Shown in pieces: positions 1 to 7,390 of a stretch of 64,000 nt of DNA. The notes under the pieces were generated by a model that had not been told where the DNA came from, ran no database searches, and saw nothing but the letters and a program-made list of their open reading frames with translations. Origin of the DNA: Pseudomonas cedrina subsp. cedrina (GTDB taxonomy: Bacteria > Pseudomonadota > Gammaproteobacteria > Pseudomonadales > Pseudomonadaceae); assembly GCF_001983175.1 (NCBI RefSeq), contig NZ_MNPW01000018.1, positions 36,628 to 100,627 of the forward strand, read 5' to 3'. Position numbers and translations under genes: made by a program. Position 1 is the first letter of the stretch. Each line of letters opens with the position of its first letter.

Positions 1-542
1 CTGAAGTTGAGCATGGTGGCGGCCCAACCGAAGTTCTCCATCAACAGGTTGCCGCCCTTGTAGTGAATGTCGTCGGCGAAACGGTCATCGGTGGAGCACA
101 GGGTGATGATCGCCTTCAACGCCTCGGGCTGGCGCGCCGCGACTTGCAGGCTGTTGAAACCGCCCCAGGAGATGCCCATCATGCCGACGTTGCCATCGCA
201 CCAAGGTTGCTGGCACAGCCACTCGATCACTTCGAGGGCGTCATCCTGCTCCTGCGCCAGGTATTCGTCGGCCATCAAGCCTTCGGATTCGCCGTTGCCG
301 CGCATGTCCACACGCACACAGACATAGCCCTGCCCAGCCATCCACGGGTGAGTCAGCGCATCACGCACGGCGGTGCCATCGCGCTTGCGGTACGGCAGGT
401 ATTCCAGGATTGCCGGGAAGGCCTGCGCGCCGGCGACGTCCGGCAGCCAGATGCGGGCGGCCAACTGTGTGCCGTCCTTCAAGGGGATCAGGCAGTGCTC
501 GATTTCACGGACCGTATAGGCAAACTCGGTAACGATTTCCAT
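1..542 (-). CDS. CocE/NonD family (X-Pro dipeptidyl-peptidase-like) hydrolase, N-terminal part
   Basis: About 180 N-terminal residues of an alpha/beta hydrolase; the rest runs off the left edge. The frame opens with MEIVTEFAYTVREIEH after GGAG. It shows the family pattern YLPYRKRDGT near residue 49, VDMRGNGESEG near 78, and the nucleophile elbow GISWGG with the likely catalytic serine near residue 125. Members hydrolyse esters or amides of small molecules or X-Pro peptides; the substrate here cannot be told. It lies 85 nt downstream of the BCCT transporter on the same strand, so a shared transcript feeding a transported substrate to a cytoplasmic hydrolase is plausible. Family assignment is firm, function is not. 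Confidence 0.85.
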   Translation of the reverse strand, partial: MEIVTEFAYTVREIEHCLIPLKDGTQLAARIWLPDVAGAQAFPAILEYLPYRKRDGTAVRDALTHPWMAGQGYVCVRVDMRGNGESEGLMADEYLAQEQDDALEVIEWLCQQPWCDGNVGMMGISWGGFNSLQVAARQPEALKAIITLCSTDDRFADDIHYKGGNLLMENFGWAATMLNF

Positions 543-627
543 CGGTAACTCCAAACGCATTCAGTGCGGGCAAACGGCTCCCTCGCGCCGGAAAAAAGCG
601 CAGAGGGAAACACACGGGTTGTATGGC

Positions 628-2211
628 TCAGCGGGCGAACTCAGCCACGGAGTCGGCGCCACCCAGCTCGGTTTCAGTGGCCGGCATGGGGCTTTTCACC
701 TCGAGCAGCGCCGGGTTTTTCAGCCAGAAGATCAGCGAAGTACTGGCGAGCAATACCAGGATCATCCCCGGCAAGCCGCCGAGATTGGACAGCATCTTCA
801 CCCCGTCAACCCCGACAAACGCGACCATCACCCACGACACCGTACCGATGATCAGGCCCCAGATAATTTTCAACAGCGGGTTGCCGTCGAGGTCGGAATC
901 GGCCGTCACGCCTTTGCTGCACAGGTTGGCGATCACATCGGTGCTGGAGTCCGCCGCGGTGACAAACGAGATGAACGCCACGAACAGCAGGAATGCGATC
1001 ATCAGGCCACTGGCCGGCAACTGCTGGAACATCTGGTACAGCACGTGCTCCACGCCCTGCTCGTTCAGCACGCGGTTGAGGCTGCCGTCGCCCAGAGCGT
1101 CGAAGTACAGGCTGGTGCCGGAGAAGATGCAAATCCACACCGCGGTGAACAGCGCCGGGTAGAGCATGTTGATGTGGATGAATTCACGCACGGTATAACC
1201 ACGGCCGATCTTGCCCAGGAACAGCGCACTCACCGGCGCCCAGGCAAACCACACCGACCAGTAGAACACTGTCCAACTGTGTGGCCAGCTGTCGCCACTG
1301 GCGGCGCCGGTGAACAGGCTGCGGCTGAAGAAGGTGTCGAGGTACACACCCAGCGACTCGACGCCGAGGCTGAACATGTACAGGGTCGGCCCGCACAACA
1401 GCACGAACAGCCCCAGGGCCAGCATGATCCAGGTGTTGAATGACGACAACATCACAATGCCCTTCTGCAGGCCGCTGGCGGCCGACGCGACAAAGGTGAT
1501 GACGATGATCGTAATGATGACGGCCAGGCGTAACGGCGTGGTTTCACCGCCGATGTACTGGGCCAGGCCACCGGCCAAGGTCAGCGCGCCAGTACCCAGC
1601 GACGACGCCATGCCGGCCACCAGGGCGAACATCGCCAGGGTGTCGATCAGCCCGGCGTAGCGCTTGACCCGCGCGCTGCCGAGCAGCGGCTCGAGCATGG
1701 CGCCGATGGAAAAGTTGCTGCGACGGTTGTAGAACACCAGCGCAAACACCAGCGAGGGCACCAGGTAAATGGCGTAGGGCGTGATGGTCCAGTGCAGGAA
1801 CATCGTCGACATGGCAAAGCTCTTCGCCGCCGCGCTGCCCGCCTCGATCGGCAGGCTGGTCGGCGGCCCATACAGATGATAGAGCGGTTCGGCGGTGGTC
1901 CAGAACAGCACGCCCACCGCCAGCGTGGTGCACAGCGCCACCATGAACCAGCGCCACTTGCTCAGCAACGGCTGGGCGTCTGCACCGCCGATACGCACCT
2001 TGCCCAGCGCGGAGAAGTAGACGATAGCGGTGAGCACAACCATGGCAAACGAGCCGGCGCTGAACAGCCAGGAGAAGTTCGTGAGGATCAAGGTGTTGAG
2101 CTGTTTGCTCACCGCAAGGAAGGCATTCAGGTCGATGTAGCTGGCGACCACCGCCGCCAGCAGAATCAGGAACGTTGGCCAGAACACCAACGGACGCAAT
2201 GGATATTTCAT
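628..2211 (-). CDS. BCCT family transporter (betaine/choline/carnitine type)
   Basis: 527-residue inner-membrane secondary transporter with about 12 hydrophobic segments. The Trp-rich stretch around GDSWPHSWTVFYWSVWFAWA is the BCCT signature region that lines the quaternary-amine site. BCCT proteins take up betaine, choline, carnitine or related compounds using Na+ or H+ gradients. I chose the ATG giving MKYPLRPLVFW, which follows AGGGGA by about 10 nt; an upstream in-frame extension to about 2283 is not hydrophobic and looks non-coding. The CocE-like hydrolase follows on the same strand and may act on the imported compound. The exact substrate is not visible. Confidence 0.9.
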   Translation of the reverse strand: MKYPLRPLVFWPTFLILLAAVVASYIDLNAFLAVSKQLNTLILTNFSWLFSAGSFAMVVLTAIVYFSALGKVRIGGADAQPLLSKWRWFMVALCTTLAVGVLFWTTAEPLYHLYGPPTSLPIEAGSAAAKSFAMSTMFLHWTITPYAIYLVPSLVFALVFYNRRSNFSIGAMLEPLLGSARVKRYAGLIDTLAMFALVAGMASSLGTGALTLAGGLAQYIGGETTPLRLAVIITIIVITFVASAASGLQKGIVMLSSFNTWIMLALGLFVLLCGPTLYMFSLGVESLGVYLDTFFSRSLFTGAASGDSWPHSWTVFYWSVWFAWAPVSALFLGKIGRGYTVREFIHINMLYPALFTAVWICIFSGTSLYFDALGDGSLNRVLNEQGVEHVLYQMFQQLPASGLMIAFLLFVAFISFVTAADSSTDVIANLCSKGVTADSDLDGNPLLKIIWGLIIGTVSWVMVAFVGVDGVKMLSNLGGLPGMILVLLASTSLIFWLKNPALLEVKSPMPATETELGGADSVAEFAR

Positions 2212-2553
2212 GATGAGCCATTCCCCTTGCAGACTGTTTTTTAGTTTGGATAGCGTGCACCGCAGCATCCTGCTGCCGGTCACTCGCCTGGAAGTCTTCG
2301 CGTGGCTATAGATAACCGTTTAAGCGGCCAAAGGTGCAATCAACCAATGTGCATGGGGGTATTCCGCCAGGTCATGACGCACCTGCGCAGTTCAAGGCGC
2401 ATAGGCAATGCACAATGGCGAGGCGCGGGAGGGAATGTATAACCCGTGATATTGATCGATCAGCTCGGGGCAATTCCCCTGAATGTAGTGTTCACGTCCT
2501 TCCTCCGTCAGGGCATAGGTATCTACACTTTCAAAGGCTGACAAATACCCCCT

Positions 2554-2686
2554 GTAGTGAGCGGGCTTGTCCCGCGCTGGGTGGCGAAGCCGCCCCAATC
2601 GGACCGCCGCGGTGTGTCAGGTTAAATTGGGGCGACTTGTTTTGGGTCGGCTTCGCCACCCAGCGCGGGACAAGCCCGCTCACTAC
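2554..2686. repeat. REPIN (two inverted REP sequences, perfect 39-bp arms)
   Basis: Arms 2554-2592 and 2648-2686 are perfect reverse complements beginning GTAGTGAGCGGGCTTG. The 55-bp spacer is nearly the same as that of the REPIN at 20484-20612 when one copy is reversed, so the doublet spread as a unit. REPINs in Pseudomonas are mobilised by RAYT transposases encoded elsewhere; none is in this window. Confidence 0.9.
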
Positions 2687-2712
2687 AAAACCAAGGCGGT
2701 TGTCATCCGCTT

Positions 2713-2850
2713 ATGGGAACCCACAACAAACTGCTGCGACTGGGCACGAGTTTCTATCTGGAAGTCATCGCTATTGACCCGACGGCCCCGGCCTCAGGCA
2801 TTTGTAGGGATCGCCGCTGCCTCTCACAAAGAAGAGTAGGACAGGGCTGA
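2713..2850 (+). pseudogene. VOC/glyoxalase-like protein remnant
   Basis: A 45-codon frame starting MGTHNKLLRLGTSFYLEVIA matches my recollection of the internal segment of glyoxalase_3/VOC proteins (GTxNxLLRLG...YLEVIAID). After IDPTAPAS the match ends abruptly and the residues become compositionally unlike a VOC protein. The expected N-terminal strand (LDHxVxxV) is missing, and a REPIN ends 26 bp upstream. I read this as the surviving core of a gene destroyed by repeat insertion and deletion. No ribosome binding site is seen. Confidence 0.45.
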
Positions 2851-2863
2851 ACGACCCGTGGCC

Positions 2864-3784
2864 TCATATCAGTGCTGAGCCGCGTTTACATTCCAGGCTT
2901 TCACCTAAGCCACGGATCATCTCCATCAATGCCTTGACCCGCAGCGGCAAATTTGCGGCCGGGTACACCGCGTGCATCTGTGGGCTCTCACCGCTGCTGG
3001 AGGTGAGCTTGTACTCAGGACAAACCCGGAGCAGGCGCCCCGCTTCTACTTCGGGCTCCGCCATCCAATCCGCCAAGCGGGCGATCCCGACGCCCGCCAG
3101 GGCTGCCTGGAATACCGCCAGACCGGAGCTGAAACGAAATTTTGGATGAACCCGAAAGCTGATGGCCTGCTCCTCACTGCGAAAATTCCACTCCTTGAGA
3201 ATCCGCGGCGCCGTATGCAGAATCAGCGAATGCGACTCCAGTGCCTCGATGGAGTCGGGCATACCGTTGCGCGCCAGGTAGTCGGGGCTGGCATACAAAT
3301 AACGTGAATAATTCCAGAGCGCAAAGCCGATCAAGTCGCTGGATTGTGGAAACGCGCCGCGAATCGAAAAGTCCAGTTTGCTCTTGGCCGGGTCGATGAT
3401 CTCATCGGTGAAAATCACATCGATATTAACGTCGGGATAACGCTCGCAGTATTGCGCGATCAACCGGGGCAATACCCCGTGTCCGAGAAACTCGGGGGCG
3501 GAAAAACGAATCCAGCCGGAGGCCAGGCCGCTGAGACCGGCCAGGTCTTCATCCACCTCACGTTGCAGGTCGAGCATTTTGTAGGCGTGGGGCAATAAGC
3601 ATTCGCCCGCTTCGGTCAAGCTCACGGCGTTGGACGAGCGATTGAACAACTTGAGCCCCACACTTTCCTCCAGGGCTTGAACGGCGCGGGTCAGTGCGCT
3701 GGGGGAGCGTCCCAGCGTCCGTGCCGCGGCGACGAAGCTGCGCTTGCGAGCCACGGTGGCGAAAGCTTCAAGTTCCGCCAACAT
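2864..3784 (-). CDS. LysR family transcriptional regulator, divergent from the oxygenase operon
   Basis: 306 residues. N-terminal winged helix-turn-helix (about 1-60, with SFVAAARTLGRSPSALTRAV) followed by a periplasmic-binding-like effector domain. LysR proteins usually control the divergent neighbour and sense a small molecule linked to its pathway; here that is the oxygenase/TSUP/deacylase operon starting at 3906. I chose ATG at 3784 because MLAELEAF is the usual LysR beginning. In-frame TTG and GTG codons slightly upstream sit better behind AGGTGG, so the true start may be 4-8 codons earlier. The ligand is unknown; a hydroxylated or parent amino acid would fit the context. Confidence 0.9.
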   Translation of the reverse strand: MLAELEAFATVARKRSFVAAARTLGRSPSALTRAVQALEESVGLKLFNRSSNAVSLTEAGECLLPHAYKMLDLQREVDEDLAGLSGLASGWIRFSAPEFLGHGVLPRLIAQYCERYPDVNIDVIFTDEIIDPAKSKLDFSIRGAFPQSSDLIGFALWNYSRYLYASPDYLARNGMPDSIEALESHSLILHTAPRILKEWNFRSEEQAISFRVHPKFRFSSGLAVFQAALAGVGIARLADWMAEPEVEAGRLLRVCPEYKLTSSSGESPQMHAVYPAANLPLRVKALMEMIRGLGESLECKRGSALI

Positions 3785-3787
3785 ATT

Positions 3788-3832
3788 CAATGCCACTGTC
3801 CACCTCATTGCGTTTTTCACAACGCGGCATTG
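3788..3832. promoter_or_regulatory. Nested inverted repeats in the LysR/oxygenase divergent promoter
   Basis: Outer arms CAATGCC (3788-3794) and GGCATTG (3826-3832) enclose inner arms GCGTT (3810-3814) and AACGC (3821-3825). They lie between the LysR start and the oxygenase start, where a LysR operator is expected. The symmetry is seen; binding by the LysR protein is inference. Confidence 0.45.
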
Positions 3833-3905
3833 CAACACAAAAAAGGCCCTTCCGTTAACCTTCCCGTTCAACCCACAAGGATGGGGCAAACAGGAGCGCA
3901 AGGAC

Positions 3906-4991
3906 GTGTCGAAGCTGGATGAAGTAATCGGGAAAGCCGCAGCGTGTGTTGATGAAGCAACTCATGAAGGGCTGGAAAAAAAATCAGTGACTTCGACCCG
4001 ACGGGAGATACCGCAAATTCATCTGTCGCTCGAAGAACAACGCACACTTCAGGCTGGTCTGGCATCGCTGGACGTGACCGATAGCGCCTCGGGTATCCGC
4101 CACATGCCGGCCCTGGGGTTGTTGCTGGAAAGTGTCCTGTGCACCGAGAAAATCCAGCAGCTACGTAATTTTCCCCAGGCCCGTGAAGTGGCGATGATCG
4201 TCAGGGGGCTGCCGCTGGACCCGCAACTGCCCGCCACGCCCTACGACCTGGAGCCGGGTATCGAGAACTTGTCGATTCTGGCCGGGGCTATTCTGTCCGT
4301 GCTGCAAACGCTGCAAACCCGCCCGCTGGCATACGAGGGTGAAAGCAACAACACAGTGTTCCGTCACGTGTCGCCCAAGCACAAGCGAGAGACTGAAAAG
4401 AGCTCCTATGGCTCGCGCGCAGATCTGGACATGCATGTCGACAATCCTCACCTGCCGTTGACCTGCGAACCCGTCTCGCAGTTGTCGGCCTGTCCGGAGT
4501 ACCTGTCCCTGACCGGCCTGCGCTGCGAGCTCGACGTGCCGACGCGCATCGTCGCCATTGACGAGGTGCTGGCCATTCTGCCGGCCTGCGTCGAAGAAGA
4601 ATTGTCACGTCCGAACTTCACCGTTCGCCGACCGGCCTCTTTCGGCAAACAGGGGAATGTGCTGGAAAACGTCCCCTTGCTGTACAGAAGCGCAACCGCT
4701 GGCCTGTATTGCCGCTACAACAAAGCGAGTGTCGAAACGACCTGCGCCAATGCGCAGTTTGCCCTGCAACTGTTCGCCGCCGCCGCCAATCATCCCGATG
4801 TCGTGCACCACATACTGCTGCAACCAGGGGACATGTTGATTTTCAAGAACCAGCAAACCCTGCACGCCCGGGATGGTTTTACCCCCCGCTACGACGGCCG
4901 TGATCGCTGGATGCTGCGTGTCTTCGGGGTCAACGATCCGGCACGCGTGGTGCCGCTGGACCCTCATCAGCCCTACATAGCCAGAGCCTGA
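3906..4991 (+). CDS. Fe(II)/2-oxoglutarate oxygenase, TauD/clavaminate-synthase-like (amino-acid hydroxylase type)
   Basis: 361 residues. Double-stranded beta-helix oxygenase with the facial triad visible as HVD (His177, Asp179) and distal His320 in NQQTLHARDGF, plus Arg338 in RWMLRVFG as the likely 2-oxoglutarate carboxylate ligand. Length and layout, with the long HVDNPHLPL loop after the iron motif, fit the branch containing L-Arg, L-Asn and L-Lys hydroxylases (VioC, AsnO, KDO types) rather than TauD itself. The GTG start at 3906 sits 9 nt behind AGGAG; an in-frame extension upstream would run across the promoter. It is first in a three-gene operon: the exporter starts 4 nt downstream. The substrate is unknown. 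Confidence 0.85.
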   Translation: MSKLDEVIGKAAACVDEATHEGLEKKSVTSTRREIPQIHLSLEEQRTLQAGLASLDVTDSASGIRHMPALGLLLESVLCTEKIQQLRNFPQAREVAMIVRGLPLDPQLPATPYDLEPGIENLSILAGAILSVLQTLQTRPLAYEGESNNTVFRHVSPKHKRETEKSSYGSRADLDMHVDNPHLPLTCEPVSQLSACPEYLSLTGLRCELDVPTRIVAIDEVLAILPACVEEELSRPNFTVRRPASFGKQGNVLENVPLLYRSATAGLYCRYNKASVETTCANAQFALQLFAAAANHPDVVHHILLQPGDMLIFKNQQTLHARDGFTPRYDGRDRWMLRVFGVNDPARVVPLDPHQPYIARA

Positions 4992-4995
4992 TTTC

Positions 4996-5754
4996 ATGGT
5001 CGATATTGTCATCCTTTGCGTGTTCGCCTTCGCCGCCGGCCTGATCGATGCGGCGGTGGGCGGCGGCGGACTGATCCAGATTCCCGCGCTATTCAACGTG
5101 CTACCCACCGCTCAACCGGCGGCGCTGCTGGGGACCAATAAGGTCGCGGCCGCCTGCGGCACGGCATTCGCGGCCCGGTCCTTCGTGCGCAAGGTGGTGA
5201 TCGATTGGGGCCTTGTGATCCCCGCCGCCTGCGCGGCCTTTGTCATGGCTTTCTTCGGAGCCGCCACGGTGTCGTTCGTACCCCAGTCGATGATCCGGCC
5301 GGCGGTGCTGGTGTTGATTGTTCTGATGGCGATCTACACCTTCTGGAAAAAAGATTTCGGCGCCCTGCATAAACCCATGCACATCGGTACCCAGGAAAAA
5401 CTGCTGGCGATCGTCATCGGCGGCGCTATCGGTTTCTACGATGGTCTGTTCGGTCCCGGCACTGGCAGCTTCCTGATCTTCCTGTTTATTCGCTGCTTCG
5501 CCTTCGACTTTCTTCATGCCTCGGCATCGGCAAAGCTGGTGAACATCGCGACCAACGTAGCGGCACTGATATTCTTCATTCCGACGGGTAACGTGCTCTA
5601 CCTGATCGCAATCCCCATGGCGGCATTCAACATCCTGGGCGCGCTCACGGGCACTTGGCTGGCGGTTCATAAAGGCGTGCCCTTTGTCCGGGCTCTATTC
5701 CTGGTATTACTGGTGATCCTGATCAGCAAACTGTCCTACGACCTGTTCCTGTAA
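4996..5754 (+). CDS. TSUP family (TauE/SafE) membrane exporter
   Basis: 252 residues, about 8 membrane helices. It shows the family repeats GLIDAAVGGGGLIQIPAL near the N-terminus and GFYDGLFGPGTGSFLIFLF in the second half. TSUP proteins move small organic or sulfonated anions, usually outwards, across the inner membrane. It starts 4 nt after the oxygenase stop and is followed 16 nt later by the deacylase, so the three are almost certainly one transcript. In that setting the likely cargo is the oxygenase product or a by-product; this is inference, as TSUP substrates are poorly predictable. Confidence 0.9.
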   Translation: MVDIVILCVFAFAAGLIDAAVGGGGLIQIPALFNVLPTAQPAALLGTNKVAAACGTAFAARSFVRKVVIDWGLVIPAACAAFVMAFFGAATVSFVPQSMIRPAVLVLIVLMAIYTFWKKDFGALHKPMHIGTQEKLLAIVIGGAIGFYDGLFGPGTGSFLIFLFIRCFAFDFLHASASAKLVNIATNVAALIFFIPTGNVLYLIAIPMAAFNILGALTGTWLAVHKGVPFVRALFLVLLVILISKLSYDLFL

Positions 5755-5770
5755 ACCCGAGGAAAACTCC

Positions 5771-6250
5771 ATGCATCCCATGTTCGATCGCCTCGTGGCA
5801 CTGCTCGATGCTCGCTCAGCCTCCTACCGGGTGTTGATGCACGATGCCGAGGGCCAGTCGGCGCGCGTCGCCGAAATCCGTGGCACCGAGCCCGGCCAAG
5901 GCGCGAAGGCCATGCTTTGCTCCCTCAAGGGTAAGGCCGGACCTTATGCACTGGTGATACTGCCGGGCGATCAGAAGCTGGACATGAAGAAAGTCGGAGC
6001 GGCCCTGGGTGGGAAAAAAGCCGAGCTGGTGAAGGCCGAAACCGCCATGGAACTGACCGGGTGCCGGATCGGCGCCATCCCTCCTTTTGTTTTCGATGAG
6101 CGGATTCAATTGATCGTCGATCCGGGATTGACCACAGGCTACGCCGAAATAGCCTTCAACGCGGGTCGGCTGGATGCGTCGATGGTGCTCGATACGCAGG
6201 ATTATCTGGCGATTGCCAGGCCTCGATTGCTGGATATCAGCCAGGCCTGA
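5771..6250 (+). CDS. YbaK/ProX-type aminoacyl-tRNA deacylase
   Basis: 159 residues, a single YbaK/prolyl-tRNA-synthetase-associated domain. Visible hallmarks are the Lys-containing strands GTEPGQGAKAMLC and VILPGDQKLDMKKV, and GAIPPFVFDERIQLIVD near the C-terminus. Free-standing members hydrolyse mischarged tRNAs such as Cys-, Ala- or other small-amino-acid-tRNA(Pro). A strong GAGGAAAA site precedes the ATG. As third gene after an amino-acid-type oxygenase and an exporter, it may clear tRNA charged with the oxygenase product. The domain call is firm; the substrate is inference from context. Confidence 0.88.
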   Translation: MHPMFDRLVALLDARSASYRVLMHDAEGQSARVAEIRGTEPGQGAKAMLCSLKGKAGPYALVILPGDQKLDMKKVGAALGGKKAELVKAETAMELTGCRIGAIPPFVFDERIQLIVDPGLTTGYAEIAFNAGRLDASMVLDTQDYLAIARPRLLDISQA

Positions 6251-6474
6251 GCAGACGTTTTGAGCTGGAGCAGGCAGCCAAGGACATTGCCATCACCGCC
6301 GAAGTCGGATGGACAGCGCATGGCAGGCATCTACTGTCGTCGCGTCATGCTCGGCCAGTAGGCCTGGGGTCTCGCTGGTGTGGTGGAAGACGGGATCAAG
6401 CAAGGGGGCAGCAGCTCGCCGCGACAATGCGCGGCGGCAGAGTTTCATGGAAGGCCGGATGGCGGCATGGGCCA

Positions 6475-6876
6475 TCAGTGAGATGACTCTCCATCCTTTG
6501 CGAGCAGTTCTCTTGCCATCTCCATTGCCTGCTCATGTGAACCAGCAAGAAGCAGAGGGTAGCCCCAGAACTTGGCAAACACGACCGCATATGCCTTGAA
6601 CCCAAGACGTTTTACCGAGTTGGGTTCGATCATGATCATCGCCAGAACCCACTTTCGCAATTCAACCTTGTGCTTCTTCATCCAGAGCGCAGTGCGTTTC
6701 TTTTCTTCCGGCGAGTGCTCATGGTCTTCGGCATTAGTGGTATCGGTCAAGAGTACGAAGGACTCCTCGCGCTGCAAATTAGCCTCGAATTCGTCGAAGT
6801 CATTCTGATGATCATGTCCGGGTTCTTGCGCGAAGTTCATCCAGACTAAAGGGAAGTCAGAACTGTTCATCAACAT
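6475..6876 (-). CDS. Small soluble protein of unknown function in the siderophore receptor operon
   Basis: 133 residues, acidic N-terminal half with a His/Asp-rich patch (EPGHDHQNDFDEFEANL) and an amphipathic C-terminal half ending SHEQAMEMARELLAKDGE. The layout (a short strand FVLLTDTTN, an ALWMKKHK helix, a hydrophobic strand, a terminal helix) faintly resembles SpoIIAA/STAS-like folds, but I do not recognise the family. ATG at 6876 lies 6 nt behind AAAGGAAA. The frame overlaps the end of the upstream membrane-protein gene by 20 bp, indicating translational coupling. It is third in the receptor operon, so a role in iron-siderophore uptake or sensing is possible but unproven. Confidence 0.7.
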   Translation of the reverse strand: MLMNSSDFPLVWMNFAQEPGHDHQNDFDEFEANLQREESFVLLTDTTNAEDHEHSPEEKKRTALWMKKHKVELRKWVLAMIMIEPNSVKRLGFKAYAVVFAKFWGYPLLLAGSHEQAMEMARELLAKDGESSH

Positions 6877-7318
6877 GGCGGTTTCCTTTGCTTTTGATGT
6901 GATGACACGCGGCCGCAATGGCGAACACGCCGGGCAACGTAATGAAGAACACCGCCGAAAAGGCAATGTGCCAACCGTCGCGCAACCCGTCGACGATCCC
7001 CCCGAGGGTATTCAGCATGACAAGCAGGCTGCCGAGGACCAGGGCAACCCACTGGCCCTTACGGCTTCCGATCAGTGCGACGAGCACCGTGACGATCCAA
7101 CAACCATAGAAAGCCGAAGCAATCCACAGCTGTTCGGGCTCAAACGTAATTGCAGGCGTCGCTCCGTGCGCTCTCACAAAGTCGTTCACGTAGGAGAATA
7201 CCTGTAGGGCTACAAAAAGTACGGCTCCAGTGGCTGTCGTCAACCAGAGCAGGGCTACTTTGTGCGGGTTGTTCATAGTCGAGTCTTGGGCGGTACTCAG
7301 GGAAGGCTGAAGGGGCAT
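6857..7318 (-). CDS. Four-helix inner-membrane protein of unknown function
   Basis: 153 residues with four predicted membrane helices (VALLWLTTATGAVLFVALQV, then LWIASAFYGCWIVTVLVALI, WVALVLGSLLVMLNTLGGIV, and IAFSAVFFITLPGVFAIAAA). I do not recognise the family. ATG at 7318 follows GAGG by 5 nt; MNNPHK at 7276 would remove 14 residues but lacks a good ribosome site. It begins 72 nt after the receptor stop and overlaps the next gene by 20 bp. Small polytopic proteins of this kind are often encoded with TonB receptors; transport or signalling roles are both possible. Confidence 0.75.
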   Translation of the reverse strand: MPLQPSLSTAQDSTMNNPHKVALLWLTTATGAVLFVALQVFSYVNDFVRAHGATPAITFEPEQLWIASAFYGCWIVTVLVALIGSRKGQWVALVLGSLLVMLNTLGGIVDGLRDGWHIAFSAVFFITLPGVFAIAAACHHIKSKGNRHVDEQF

Positions 7319-7390
7319 GGGGGCCTCGATAATCAATGGTTGTTGTATGTCTGCGGATTTCCAACGGGTGAGGCACTCGCCTGCGGGAAA

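Noticed and set aside
619..1443. Plus-strand open frame of 274 codons
   Set aside because: Antisense to the BCCT transporter; no ribosome site and no recognisable domain.
2392..2598. Minus-strand 68-codon frame with LTEEGREHYIQG
   Set aside because: Its N-terminal part is REPIN sequence and no family fits; possibly an old gene remnant but not supportable.
6251..6474. Possible small gene between the deacylase and the 133-residue protein
   Set aside because: Open frames exist on both strands but none has a ribosome site or a recognisable sequence.
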